Assembly (NCBI RefSeq): GCF_001522545.3
Contig: NC_031770.1
Location: 89,725,194-89,789,193, forward strand
Direction: 5' to 3'
Source of the DNA: Parus major
Lineage: Eukaryota > Chordata > Aves > Passeriformes > Paridae
DNA length: 64,000 nt
Positions within the stretch are counted from its first letter, which is position 1. Each line of letters starts with the position of its first letter. The notes beneath the pieces were generated by a model. It had not been told where the DNA came from. It was given only the letters and a program-made list of their open reading frames with translations, and ran no database searches. The translations under genes were made by a program, and so were the position numbers. Of the stretch, positions 33,429 through 48,600 are shown one piece after another.

Positions 33429-33564
33429 GCTAATTATTCACCCATGCAATTTTTCAGAACTATTTAACTAAAGCAAATTGAACAGTGCTTACATGAACAT
33501 TACTTCCATTCACTGTAGCATAATACACACAAAGTCACATCAAATAAACTTCAAATACACAGCC

Positions 33565-33626
33565 TCATTTGATCATTGTCCAACTCCTCAGCGATTTCAA
33601 AGTTTTCTTCATGATTGGTGCTATTT
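33565..33626 (-). CDS. Elongin A-like last coding exon (residues 579-598, stop TGA)
   Basis: The exon starts after TTTATTGAAG. It encodes [20 protein letters not shown] and a TGA stop. Human ELOA ends [21 protein letters not shown], so the KIAP motif confirms the exon while the last seven residues have diverged from the basic tail of ELOA. Confidence 0.9.
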
Positions 33627-36600
33627 CTTCAATAAAAACAAAACAAAGAGACCAGTTAGGATTACAGCTATGAGCAACTTAAAATGGTATTAGTATAATA
33701 TTAAGTGTATATTAGTAGACAAAAGGTTAAAACAATTAAATTGATCATCTTAGGAAATGCCACTTACTTTTGGTAGGCTTCTTTCCATTTTGAATCACAA
33801 CACCTGAGCTAGAACTTCTACTGTTGCCAGCAAGTAACAGATTTGATAATGTGTTATTTCTGTCTCTTATTTCCGGATTTCCTGTTCTTTTAAAACAAGT
33901 AAGTAAGCAAAAAGTTAGTATTTAATATTAAGCTTCAAGCAAATATAATTTGCTCTGGCTCATTTTGAAAAAAAAAGAAAAAACAAACCAAAAACAACAG
34001 CCTGATTAGATATATTTAAGAAACTTTATACATTTCAAAATTATAGGATAATTCAGGTCAGAAGGGACCACAGATGAGGATCTTTTCCATTTTAATTCTT
34101 GAACAAATATTACATTTAAAAGATTTCATGTCTCTTATTAGTTTTTAAAATTAAATGATCAGTTTGTGACAAACAAAAATGGCCAGCAATACCACTGTGA
34201 TTCATATAGCCCTGTGCTCTGTTTCATACCTTGTGTTTATTTTCCTCTTTAAACACAGCTGAACTGCTAACTAGCTCATTGACAGAAAATGAGGGCAAAT
34301 ATTTAAAAACAAAACCTCTGTAACTAACTAGCAAAAGGCACAATAACTAACATCATGTTGTAATCCTCAATCAACAAGACAAGGACTGAGGCAGATACAT
34401 ATATAAAGCAGATGCCCCCTGCTAAAGACCATTAACCCAACATAGCATTAATCAGCACAACATCACCAAAGGTAACCAACCCTGTAGTCCTCAGAATCAG
34501 CCACTGAGGATTCTGCCAGCACTCCACATACCACTGCAGGCTGCATGAGATAGCAGCCTTCTGAGGATCTGCATATCTGCATGCAAATCCTTAGCAGGAT
34601 TTTTAGCTCCTGCAAGACCAGCTTCTCAAGTGGGAATTTCTGCTGTACAAATTCTACAGCTTCAAAAACCAATAGGTCAAAGCAGTGAAGTTTAACTCAT
34701 TGTGCCTAAACAAACCCTTTGGTTCTCAAGAAGGCAAACTAACGACCCTCCTACAGCTTCTTTCATGTCTGACAAAAAAAAAAATCATGCAGGCTTGGTC
34801 TTCATCATTCAGCCACTGGTCCAGAGACTACTGGAGCACAAAGGACATATGTACTTGCATGCTACTGTACTTGAAGCACCTAAACTGGAAAGGCAGGTCT
34901 GTCACAATACGGAATCAACCTCACACAGAGCAGCTGAAAGCAAAAGTGCAACTCAAAGTGTCTTAAGCTACTGCCCTGGTGAGGGACTATATTTCCTTGG
35001 AAATAGCAGCAGTATGGAAAGAACTTTAAAAACCTTACCAGCTAAAGGCAGAGTTATGAAAATTTATCTGGTTTAAAAGCCAAGTTTAGGAAAATTCTTA
35101 CATCCAGACTGTTCTTCCTAACCCATACTTACAACCACCTTGATCAGCAAGGCTGTTTGACTAAGCTTCTGAAATTCACAGGGGAAAAGAAAGTATTAAA
35201 AGTTCCTGAGGTTCATTGTGGTTAGCTGTATCACACCAGGCAGCTGACTGGGATTTTATCAAAGCAGGAGAACATGTGAGGCTACTAGGCAGGTTTATAG
35301 ACCCAAAACACCAACAATGGAATTGCCCTAGGCTGCCAAGCAGATTTAGTGCAATTTGGAAAAAAGAAACAGCGTCCACTTATCCAGATGGGAAGGTGAA
35401 TTCACTGGCACTTTTCAGAAATGTGCAATGACAATATACACATGGTAGAGAAGTACACAAGACTTAAAAGGCAAGTTTGTTTCTAGCTACTAGCCACTTA
35501 GAAAAGTAAATAGAGTTATTTAGAACTTTAAAATTATTTTTCAAGTACAATTTTGAACTGATAAAGACAGAAACTCAAATTAAAAGCATAGTACATAGCA
35601 CTTACTTGCACTTTTCTGTGGGATGAAGCTGGATGACAGATCCTGCTGGCCAATGGATTTCTTGCTGTCGGTAAATGTTCCTAGCTGGTTTTGCTGCACC
35701 ACTCACATAAGCCAATTTTACTTGCCTGCCTAATATAGAAGCAAGGAGCAGAGGATACATGACTTTTCATGTCCTTTATGTCCCAAACTCTTTTCATTGC
35801 TGCTTAGAATTCTTAGTCCAACCAGTAAGGTATGACTTGTCTAATGCATAATATTTGCAGGATACACCAACATATTGTATTTGTGTTTACTTTTAAAGAA
35901 AATTTTAATTTAAGAGTAACGGTGTTTGTTCTTGATGATTTCTCCTGGAAGTACATCATTAGCATCCACTGCAAATAAATCACTAAACCAAACATATTGT
36001 GAAGAACAGCAAAAGAGATTGGGTTTTATAAGTGGAAGAGCTAACCAGAGATTTTACCTTTTGGTTTCTCAGACTGAGCTGAAAGAATACTTTTTGTAAG
36101 GATCTTCAGTTTTTCTTCTCTCTGATTAAACAGACTCCAGTACATTTCACGCCAAGACTCATATTCCGGAAGGCTCTCATTTTTGAAGTCTCTTTGGCAA
36201 TGTTTCTTCCACAAGTGGTCAGTCTCTTTTATAAACATCTAATTCGAACACAAGATATCTTAACTCAGAGATTTAAAAATAACATTCTCAAGAGTACCTG
36301 TTCTCTGAGCCAACAGGCACAACCCAAACCTTTGGTGGAAGAAGGTACAGAACAAATCCCACCGCAAGTGCTGACATAGGTACCTGCACCATGGCTATAC
36401 CATGCAGGGACACTGACTACAGCCTGGAAATCCCACAGCTTCCAGCAGCACAGCTGGAGTCAGTGAGCCATGCCTACAGGCTAGACTTGTGTTTGCAGCA
36501 CAGGCTCAGGCCCCTTGGGCTCTCAACTTGAAGCACACAGAAGAAAGGCTAACTTGCCCTATGAAGGACTGCACACTCAGAACATCAATGTCCAAGTACG

Positions 36601-39600
36601 TCATGGAGCTCAGGTCCTGACAGTGTAGGTAAGAAATCTATCACACACATGAAATCCCACCCCAGCTACTTCCTGATCAATAAGCTTTGCAGGCTTACTA
36701 GCTTGTAACTTGAAAACAGCTGGTTCTGACTTTCCCAGGTATTTCAGTGGTAAATACTATGGTCATCTTTTTGTCTTTCTTATTTTTAGAAACAGAAATA
36801 CTCTTCTTTACACCCTGTCTTTCACTTAGTCATCAGTAGTAATTCTCCTGAATGTTTTAAGCTTGAGAAAGGGAGACCTAATGATGACAGCTGAATTCAA
36901 AGAAATTAGTATGCAAGAGACAGAAAACCAGTGCAGCTCATGAAGTTGTGGAACTGTGGTTCCCCAAATTTAACAAGGCAGAATTTACCAGATTACATTT
37001 CTCTACTCGAAACAGCTGCTCTGGTGTACAACGTGTTAGTACAGGCTCAAGAATTTCAAAGGGCACATCTCTTGCTTCTTGTAGCACTACAAAAGAGGAC
37101 AGTACTTTCAGTATTGCACTTATTTTACTCCATAGATATCACCACTAAGTTTAAAAATAAAAACACAAGTTAATTTTAACTTTTAACTTAGCACTAACAC
37201 AATATTCTATGTCAGGCAATGAAAATATTTATAAATCAGCAGTTCCATACTGACTAGCAGTTATACTTGAGAATGGACAAAGCATCTTTGATTAGGCATT
37301 CCCCCATCTTTACTAATACTCATCACTTCCTCCTCTGCCTATGCAAGGAAGAAAAGAATATCTTGATCACAACAAACATGGGGAGGGGGGAGGAGGGGCA
37401 GAATTTTTAGGACAGAATTTATACATTTAGAATTTTTAGGACATTGTTTGAAGAAAACTTGGACCTTTAAAAATTTTTAGCTTTCAAAACAAAGCTCCAT
37501 TTTAGCACAGTCATCAATCTATTTCTGCAAGGGCCTTTCAACCTGCTCCGAGTCACCATTTGTAGGGAGGGACAATATATTTTAGTAGGCCAGTGGCTGG
37601 CATGGAGAAAAACATCTCACACCCTTAGAGTGACAAGTGCTACACATCCCCTGAAGTACTCACACTCAATATTGTTGTGAAGCACACGGACACACAGCTC
37701 ATGCAGCGTAAGCATCTTCGAAAGGCAGACTGCCTTAGAGCCAGAGTAAACCTGCATTTTAGAGTTCAGTCTCTGTCCTGTGAATTGAACTATCTCACTG
37801 ACTTGCTGGGGTGCCTCTACAACAGGTGCTGCAGATGCTGCAAGCAAAACATCAGGCAGGTTTCACAATGCTTTAAACATTCAGCTCTGAGATAAACATA
37901 TATTACTTTTACTTACATATACAAAATATTTTCTTAATATAAAGTTACTGTATTATAGCATGGGGCCCTTGCATATATTGTAAATTGCAAAAGTCCATTC
38001 ACCATCATCTAACTCCAAGATGTACACTGCAAATGAGCTGCACAAACTCAAACCACTCTTGCATTATTTATCTCCAGTCTACATAAGCTGTATTCACATC
38101 TTGATTGCTCTGTTACCCATCTACAATACCTTACTAATCCTCTGAGTAATCTTAAATAAGCCAGAAGCTGCAATATCAGCAATGTTTCAAGAGCCCAGTG
38201 GTAGGAAACCACTGAAACAACAGAAGAGTTGCAAGGGGAACCACTGGTACTTTATGTTAGCTACCTATAATGATGCTAGTGGTTCCTATGCCAAAGCTAG
38301 ACCTAGTGTCTCATATTTCTTTTACCTAAGAATTTCTGCTAAGGGCTTTGCCTGCCCTAAGGTATAGACATGAGTAAAGACAAATGGAGCCTGTAGAACT
38401 GCCACTTGACTTATGCCTTCCCTAAGTATGTGATAACCTTCCTCAGAAGGCCTTAGAACTCCTTCAGCTTCAACATGATTTCTTCAGCTGAGAAAGCGAG
38501 GCCCTTCTTTGCCATGGACTGATAAGCCAATACAGCTTATTGGAAAACAGGATAAAAACATTTATATACAGAGCTGTAAAAACCTGCACTATTTCACAGT
38601 TATCAGCCTTGTATATTACTTACCTGTAAAGTCTGCAGCACACAGGAGAGATGATTCTGAGATACCTGGCAGAATTTTAGGTAGTGGAGTATTAAGAAGC
38701 TCTTGGAGAGATGCCACTTTGGCCTGTGCACAGTCAAGGAAAGATTGCTTCAATATTATAAATTTGGGGTTAACCAGGCTTAAAATAAGCTACAATAAGC
38801 CCTCAAACATTTATGCAAATCCACAAATTAACCAGTATAACTAGAATTCTTGCTTTTCTACGCTAAAATTTACTCACAGGATTACTTTTCAGTATATCCT
38901 TTCATATTCCACTTACCAAGGCTATACCACAAAAGGAACTTAGTGGAACATCTGCAATTAGCACATAGATTAAGTAACACAGTAGATATGTAGAGCTAAT
39001 GGGCTTTCAGATAAATCATTATTGAGGCATGCAGTGAATGAGGCAAAACTGCAAAATGACAAAAGTATAATTCTAAAAAACAACAGCTTTAAACCAGGTC
39101 CTATCAAGTCTCCTAGATCACACTAAGCCATTTAGCTTAAAACATTCACAGCTAAACCCCTAAAAAAGGATTTAAAAATGCAGCAGCCTGTTAAGTATGG
39201 GTCCCTACAAATGGATCAGGTGCAACATCTAAATTGTGTCTCAGGTGTCCTCCAATTGCAAGTCAGGCACTTACAGCCCAGAACTTGCATCCCCTGCATT
39301 TCATTTAAGTATCTATAGTAACTTTTTTATAAATGCTTGAATATCTGAGTTTTTTCCTCAAACAGTTTATGTTACAGTATCATACATAAGCCTCTACATT
39401 AATATTTCCCCATCTAGGACAGAAGATACCACATTCAGATTGCAGTTCTTCCATAAGAAAAAAAGCCTAAAGCTTTCACAGTGAAGATATAAATCTGAAG
39501 ATAACTCTAATTTTTAGTGCATAAAAGGTCTTAATTTAAAGGTCTAATTAATACATATTTTTGCATACACATTTTCTCAGAGGAGCTACTTAAGATTTTT

Positions 39601-42600
39601 GCATTTCAAGGGACTAGAACAGCTCAGATTAAGAATATGTATAATCTAGTTTTATATGGAATGTTGTGGTTTACTTTAATGCATTTAAAGAATGTTCAGT
39701 TCCACTGCAAACCTTAACATTCTCTATTAAAGAACCACAGTACCCAACAAAAGAACTGCTCTACGCACAAAGAGCTGCAGCAGCCACATACCAGGATGCT
39801 CAAGAAAAAAGGTGGACATCTTTCCAAAGGTAACTGTCTTTGCATTTTGCAAGTCAAACTCAGGATCAAACACTATTGTAATACTGGAAATAATGCTATA
39901 AATACAAGTAATTAAGTTGCAAACTGTATCCCTTTTTTTCTCCCCCATTATTGTAATTATTGGCAATTGCAATGCAGGCGATACATCAGAGTCATACAAT
40001 TTGTTCCTTAAAATAAATACAGATAAATTTCACTGAAATTAAAAGTCCAAAGCACTTGTTTGACTGCAGTTTATCTGCTGTTATCTCAACCCTGTAGTGG
40101 TTTACCTTTTTACTGGGAGTTTCTGATTGATCACTCCCACATTTTTTGACATATTCAACTCCCTCCTTTTCCTGAGAAAGTTTTGAAGTCTTTTGTGGTA
40201 ATGAGCTGTACTTCTGTTCAGGGCACTTTTTTGGCCGCGCACCTGTAGAACAAGCCTTTCTCTTTCTTTTGTTGGTAACCTCATCATAAGTAAGATAAGA
40301 TTCAAAAGACATAGTAGGGGGTTCAAATTCCTCCTCACTAGATGATTTGGCTTGGTCTTTCATGAAAAGATTTTGTTTTGGTTTCTTTTTATGTTTAGGA
40401 TTTCTTCGTTTGGAAGCATCCTTACTAGGCTTTTCCTTCAGGGGTAATAAGCCTTCATTGGCTGCAGAGGAATGCTGCTTTTCTGAAATTTTCTTGCTCT
40501 CTTTGAACTCACTTTCTTTAGCCTGAGAATTGGAACCCTGGGAAGCATGGTTAGAACCACTGCTGCTACATTCTTTATCACATTCTTTTGGAGACTCAGA
40601 ATTTGTACTTTGATGGGTCTTTTCACTACACATACGCTTCTTATTCAACTTTGTAGAAATGGGAGCACTACTAGAACTTCTAAAGGCCAGTACAGATGTT
40701 TCAGGATTCTCTGAAGACTTAATTTCCTTGGAAACAGAAGATCTCATCTCACATTTTCCATTTTCATCCTTTTTTCTTCCCCTGTGATCACTGAAACAAT
40801 AAAAAAATTACACTCCATTCTGCAGCTGATGCTAAATTCTTAAGCAGTCTGTTTTTCCAATATTAGTAAAACTAAAAGCATAAAATCACACCACGTGTCA
40901 CAGTTTCACAAAACCCAGAACTGAATTGTGCACTGTGTTCTAATTCTTCTATTAGCAGTACAGAATCATAGAGCTTTTTGGTCCAGCATTGCTAAATATT
41001 GAAACAAGAACTGATAGCAAAAAAAGTGGGGAGTAGGGATAAAATCCTGAGCAGGAAAACAAGCCTGGCAGTACTATCTGCTTATAACATGCTGGATACC
41101 ACTTTTCACAAAACTTCCCTGTATACTTTATAGCAAAGACATGGTGCTTGAAATAACCAGGAGACAGAAAAATTTACAACATGCTCTGTAGATGATACAG
41201 ATTAACATGTCAGCCTTTATGATTTGCTTATCACAGGTTCTGGTATTTTACTTTGCTGTTGTTTGAACAACTTCAGATTTAAAATGCACTATTTAGTCAA
41301 ACTATTCCCTTGGCGTTCTCAGCTCAACTATCTGGAACTGTTGGAACTCTGCAAAACATCTAAAGCAGAGGGGGCCTGGCCATGGCAGTGGTGGCTGCTT
41401 CAGTCTCAAAAGAAACTGCATCTCTTCACTGTGCCTCCTCCAATGTTGGAAGGCCCTCTCAGTCCACAAGAACATTACAAGAAAAACCTCTATACAACCA
41501 CATCACTAAAGAGCTGCTTCATTTAACTCTGGGAAGAAAGAGCAAGTTTCCCAATTTCCTGAAGTGCAGAGTAGTGCCCATCATGGTTTAGTACTGTTTG
41601 CACCAGCTGGGACCTAACAACTTGTGCCAGTCACAAATAGCAGCTGAAGTCAGAGTGCCAACTGGGCTAGTTGACCAATAATGGTTTGATTGTTTTCCTC
41701 ATATTTTACAACTGCATTCTCATTTCTTGCATTAAACTCACATTCCAAGCCAATGTACATTCGTCAATCCAAGCACCTTCCTAAGTTTCCAATCAGTATT
41801 TTAAAATTACACTACAGTATAATTAACTTTAAGGAAAAAAGTTCACACCTACCTTTTACTTTCTGGAGAAATAAGCTTTTTCCATTCTTTTAACAGACTT
41901 TTAGCTACACTCCCAGCAGTGTCATGTTCCTTAAAACTGTTAACTGTTTTGTCTATGCCAGTTTCCTGTTGAAGATAGTGCAAGAAAGGTGGGCAGAATA
42001 AATCACAACTCTCATCCCAAATAAAACCTCCTCTAAAACTGCTACAAACAATATTAGCCTAGTATTCAGGGCAGTCCTATGACAGCCAAAGAATAAATGC
42101 TCTTTATACTGCAAACAGAATTGAAGGAAGTAGTTATTTATAACCAAATATGGGGAACAAAATGCAGGCTTAATTAAGAAAACTAAGATAAGTCATTTTC
42201 CTCCATTAAATGTACATATTCCAGGAATTTCACTTCTCTCAAATGCTTAAACCCACAAAATGCATAAATTCAAATTTCCTTTAGGCTTATGAAATACATT
42301 TGAGCATATATGGTAGGCACAGTGTAATATAAAATACATCTCAACCAGTAGTACAGGGTTGAGACGTCAGAGCAACCAATATCATTGTGTCTTCAAGTCT
42401 CACTCTAGTGAGTTTTGTTTAAGCAAAAATATCTTGCAGACTTTGAGTGTTGGTAGATTCACAGGTGATTTTCATCCCATATTATCAGTAAGCATCTCTC
42501 ATTCACAAACCCTCACTTTTAAGATGCACACAAAATATGGAATTGAGGAGGTGCACTGCAACCCATGAATGCTCTTACTAACTAGTCAAATTATACTCCT

Positions 42601-45600
42601 GTGAAGTCTGAGCTATACACATTACTCCCACATAATCAGCTCAGCCTGTAGAAAGGGCTTCCTTAAATTCACTTCAAGTATATTTAGTTTATATATAATT
42701 TGAGCAACCTGACTTGGTAAGTCAGTTATTGCAAACAGATGGAAGAAATCTGGTGGGACTACTTCATAAAGCTATTTATGTTCTTCAAATGCATCAGAAA
42801 CATGTGGAGCCCTTCGCTGTAAGACATCACTTTCCTCTATTTGACTTGAAGGCTTCCATCAGTCTGTCCCACTATAAAGCATGCAAACTTTCTGGGAACA
42901 TGAATCATCTGCAGAAACCCTTTGTCATTTTAAACAACTAATTGCAATATGAGATTATGTATTTTTATTGGAAAGAAAAATAAATATTACTTCATTTCAG
43001 TAGAACTCTGCCTGTGTCTAGGCAGGCAAATGCCTTCACCTGAATAGGTCATCTAAATATCTTGGCAACTATATTTTTCCTCTTACTCTTCAAAGAATTC
43101 TCTCACAAAACCCACATTCCTCTTTTCAAAACACATTGTTTATAATAGCTAGAAGCTTCACAGACCAGTGCGCGAATATCTAATATAGAATTTGATAGGA
43201 TGCAGCTTGGATAAGGATAAAAGAATCATTATATGGGATTCCTGCTCTTTAAATGCAAGAAACTAACTTTGAACTGCTAATGAAAGATGGAATTAGACAA
43301 TTGACCTAAAGAATGGTTCACCCATATTTGCTTTAAGCATCGATCAAAGGCATTTTTACAGTGAAAAGAAGCCAACCTTACTAGGAAAGTGTCCTCTCTA
43401 TGCTCAGCTCCCTGCTCATTGTTGACATAATCACCCTATCACTGTTGACATAATACTGCATTTATCAAACTGGATGACCAGCTTTTGGAAAATTAATCTA
43501 ACCAAACAGGATATAAACTCCAGATTACACAATGTAACATGTTCACCACTTCTAGAAACACACACATATTGCATTTAATAACGTTGCATTTTATAATTAT
43601 ATATAACATATAATACAAAGACATTACATAGTAATTCACTATAGAAGAATTTAATGTATTATTACTAACCACTTACCACTAAAATATCCAGTGATAAATC
43701 CAAACCTTGTAGTACCTTAAGTGTTTTTATAATCTGTAAAGAAACATTAGATTAATTGCTTTAAATAAATACTTGGAAATCTTATTCTGTTCTTCTCATC
43801 CTCATTCATATATTTAATCCAAAAATACACAATAGTGTTAAAAGAAACATCCAGCAAATCCTGGAAAATGTAAGCACTCCTTTACTGCACATCAGGGCAG
43901 TGTTTGCAGTCTGTGCTGTGAACCAGTACTGTCCTGTCAACCCCTCAATTTCAGTAACAACAGAAAATCCAGCAGATAGTTTGAATTTACTGCTACAGAG
44001 ATTACAGTAAAAAATCAATAATACAGAAGTAGAGGCTACATAATACAGAATAATACAAAAGTAGAGGCTACATATACATGCCTACTCATCCTGTAGCAGT
44101 GGCCCTCATTTGCCACAGAGCCAGTACGAAAGCTGCATTATGCCAAACCACCAAGCAAAAATCAGCAAGTCTCACAGTCATCAGCACTGCTCCATCAATC
44201 CAGGCCAAGAAAGGACAATAGAGCTGGTGCGAGCCCAGACTGCACAAAATAAGGTTTTGAAAACATAACTGCAATTTGAATTTTAACAAAACAAGCTTGA
44301 GCAAGCACAACTTTTCTTTTGCACTGTCAAAGCTTACACCAGTTGCAAAACTCAACACTTCCATAAAAGCAGAAAAGATTTTTTTCATATACAAAATGTT
44401 CATCTTCCTATGAGAAGTGTTTTAATAACAAAGAAGTCTCATTTATAAGCAGAGTATAAAGTTTCAACAGCAATATAATAAGCCAATTTATTTCGCAATG
44501 GGTATATAGTACCCCTAAGTCTTGCAGCTAACCATACAGAGCAAATTTGTCTTATCTTTCTGTCATCATTTAAGAAAGGCATTTGCCAATTTAGTGTTGC
44601 CACTAAAACACTCCCAACCACACATGTGAAACTATGTTATGGAGACAATAGGATTAATGTACAACTGAAATTATAGCATTTCATAAGGCTTTCACAAAGC
44701 CTGACATATAAGACAAGTGTTTCAGATCATTGACACTTCTCAGTGTAACAGCAGGAACACAAAGCACACTACCCAGAAACCTTCTGATAACAATAACAGC
44801 TATATTAATTTAAATAACCGATGAAATGTCATTTATTATATTACATACTGTTTCTGAAATGGCATTATAGAAGGTGGAAGAGGTACTAAAAAATGAGCAG
44901 CAGGCTCAAAGAAACAATTTACAAACTGCACTCAAGGGATACATTGCTCTACTGCTGATCTAAGTTTAATTGTTCCTATAATGCATAAGAGTAGTGGAAT
45001 CCCACATTTGACACTGATTTTTATTGTGTTCAGTGGGCTCTATCCACACTCCTGGCACGTAGTTCTTCTCTAAATCCTCCACTCTGAAACAGTGCTTCTG
45101 AGTTAAGACAAGCTCAAGAAAAATGCTTCACAGCCTGGGAAAATGTGAGACAAGGTAAGACATACACCTAGGACCAGAGGTAACAAATCAAATCTCTCCC
45201 CAAAAGTTCAACTAGCTACAGAATGGCAGGATACCTAAAAAAAATAAAATATAATAAAAGCTTCCTTATCAAGATCTCAGAACCAGCACAAAAGCTGTAT
45301 GAAGTTCTGCTTATCTTTAAGATAAGGCACTCCCCAAGAAAAAAAAAATTACTCACAATGTTAACATAGTTTCTAATGCTCGAGATGGTCAATGTCAAGT
45401 TCATTCACTTTAATTAGAAGAATATATATCCTCATTGATTTAATTTATTTTGCAATGAAAAAGGAAGAAACCCACTGCTGACACACTATATTGCAATATT
45501 TAGCATGTCTAGATAATCAAGCACTGCAAACCACTGGGAATAAATCCCATTTATATTGCCAGAGACAAACTTATTTTTGGAAGAATAATCAATAGTAGGG

Positions 45601-48600
45601 GATGTTTTCATCAGGATACAGAGAACAGGGGTTTTGAACAGATCCTCCTTATGGATTTTGGACTAAATTAACTCATAAAGCCAAGTTTATTTCAGAAGAA
45701 AAAAATTCAGCAAGCAGGCAATTACTATTCATAAAACTTCAATTCAACAGGCTAAATTACGAAAGTACCTAGATGACAAGCATGTTCAAAAGCAGACAAC
45801 ACATTTTAATGAAAAACAAAACTTTCAAAATTTTCTAAACTACAGACCAACTAGATACCACAAATGTGTATCACATTTGGAAAATTAAGACAAATAACAC
45901 TGTTTCATTTTAAAAAACAGCAAAAATGGATCAGACATACTGATAAAGGTTTTAGAGGTGATACCAACCACTTAGAAGCAGGGAATAGCTCAGGCTGCAG
46001 GCAAATCAGCAGCTCTGCATGTACAGGACTAGTACAATACTCTATTCTGTAACTGGACAAAGTAAATAGCTGCATCCAGCCTGCCAGTAGGAATCACATC
46101 TCCAAATTCTTGGGGAGATTTAGAATCAAGCTTACTTACAGACACAATCAGAAAATAAGCAAATAGAATTTGTGGCAAGCATCTGCAGCAGCAGAGAAAC
46201 TTTGTATTTATCCTACTGGCTAGAGATCTCTTATTTCTCTGCCAAAGACAAAGCACAAATACCAAGCTCCAGTACTATCAGACTTTGAAGAAAGGTATAC
46301 TGTGAAGCACAAGACACAGTAAAGTCTGTCACCAAAACCAGAGCTTGTAGAAACACAAACTTTGATGTCATGATACCTATATATACTATACTATTATAAT
46401 TATTCCATAAAATAAAGCAAAATTATGAAGTCTGTTCTGAGCAGACCTCCAAAAACAAAATACAGACTGACTATTGAGGAATCTTTCTCTAACCATTTCT
46501 TTCACCATAGCATCTGTGGCCTATCTAGCTCTTATCTCACTAGACTGGGTCTGGTACTTCCTCTACAGAAGACCACCTATATATACACAATACATATGTA
46601 TTCTATATGCACACAGTATATACACAAACCTCCACTGGTTTTCAGACTGTTTTATCTCACATACCACTATCAGCTATATCCTCATGGAAAAACTCTATTA
46701 ACTTTAAAAGAGACTGTAAACTTCATAGAAAAAGTTTGAAGAAAACTTATCTTCATATACAACTCCTGGACTAGTCTACATAATTCCTAGATACTCATTT
46801 ATAAAAAATTATCAAAATCCTTTAGGACTGGGGATTTTTTCCATAAAATACATTCCAAGAAAAACCAAGGTCTTCATGCAATATAAACAGACAAAGCCTT
46901 ATGGACAAACTGAAAGCTGGCACCCACATAGTGGGTGTGAGACCAAAGCAAAGATGACAGTAGGAACAAAAGCAAGCAAAGATGCAGGGAAGAAGGGAAA
47001 GCAGGCTGGAATTTGGAAAGCAGGGATCAATGGTAACAAGTAATGGGAAAGAAGCATGTAAGCAAACAAAAATTTCCAGAACCAAAACTGAAAGCAAAGT
47101 CTTAACAACAGCTGGGTTTGGTCATTTCCCAATACACCAGTGTTGCTCCATCATCCTTTATACAAGCATTGTACAGTCTATTCTTACTTTCCTATCTGAG
47201 CCTGGAACCTCAGGAAGGACAGAACCCAGGTTCCCAGACCATCTGTCCTCAGGGGACTGACAACATTTCTCTACAGTAACTCCTGTTTTCTCTCCTTCCT
47301 TGCTCAATAGCTGCATTTCTCTTTCAAAGAGATCCCTATGATTCTTTAGCTTATTCTCATCTATAGCAGAGCCTGTGAAATTCTATCAACTCAATAACTT
47401 CTGGCTAAAGTAGACAATTCATTTGAAAGAGCACCAGGTCTTCAAGGAAAACACCGTAGAAAAACCCAACTCTGTCCTTAGCAAATAATCCCCATGCTCT
47501 CAGCTAACAAAAAAACACCAAAAAAACCCTCCAAAATACCAAACAAAAAAACAAACAAACAACCTCCCCACAAAAAAACACAAATAAACAAACACAAACA
47601 AAAAAACAAACAAAAGCCAAACAAAAAAAATGAGCAAAAAACCCAAACAAAAAAACCCAACACAGCTGTTCTCCTAAAACAATTGCCTAGTTTTGTTTTC
47701 AGCTACTAAATCTAGTGATCTGTTAATTACACTAAAGGAGTTTTCTTCCAATCATCTCACACAACACAGAAATAAATGTAAATACTAATTACATACTTTA
47801 CCTTGGCTCTTTAGTTTCATTAAGTTATGTTAGTCAGAGCTACAGCCATTCTCTAGCTATCTTATTATCTTTTTCAGCTTGGCCAGTGCTGTTCTTAAAA
47901 GCAGTCCTCAGAACAGGACATAATATTACTTTAATTGTCCCTCTAGTGCTATATATCAATAATAGCATAACCCTGCTAAGCTACCCAAGGATAGCATGTA
48001 CTCCAAAGCCACTGCACTCTACTGCAATTTCATGCTCAACTGGTAATACATCAGAGCTCCAAATCATTTTCTGAGTCAATGCCTTCCAAAATACAGTCTC
48101 CTATCCTGAGTGACCTATATTCATAGCTCCTAGCTGTGTCATTCCACTGAGCCATGGTAAAACGTGTTGCTCAAATGAATGTAGCCTCTTATTTTTATGA
48201 ATTTGTTTTTTTAGAAGGGACTCTCTTAATTTGATACAAATTACTTCAATATTTGCTGTCTTCTAAATTGAGAAAGATTTCAGTGGCATCATGTCACAAA
48301 GAAATGTATAATCACACTCCTACCCCCCCAAAAAACACCACAAACCCACAGCCCAACATTGTTTCACAATTACATTTAGCACTTTTTTTTGGTGAGTGCA
48401 ACAGAAATCAGTTTTATGTATTACATCAGTGTCATACAGAAGCAAGTGAAATGCCTTGAAGCTTGCATATATTTACGACAATTTGTGTCAGCCAAATTCG
48501 ATTTGAGATAAATTTGTTAGAACGTATCTATGCAACATCTCATTGCCTGGTGTGGATCATGGCACCACCCTTTAATTCTTCATCAGTTACATCTTAACAT

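Noticed and set aside
47478..47709. Lys/Asn-rich (plus) and Phe/Leu/Cys-rich (minus) open frames
   Set aside because: Produced by the A-rich low-complexity tract.
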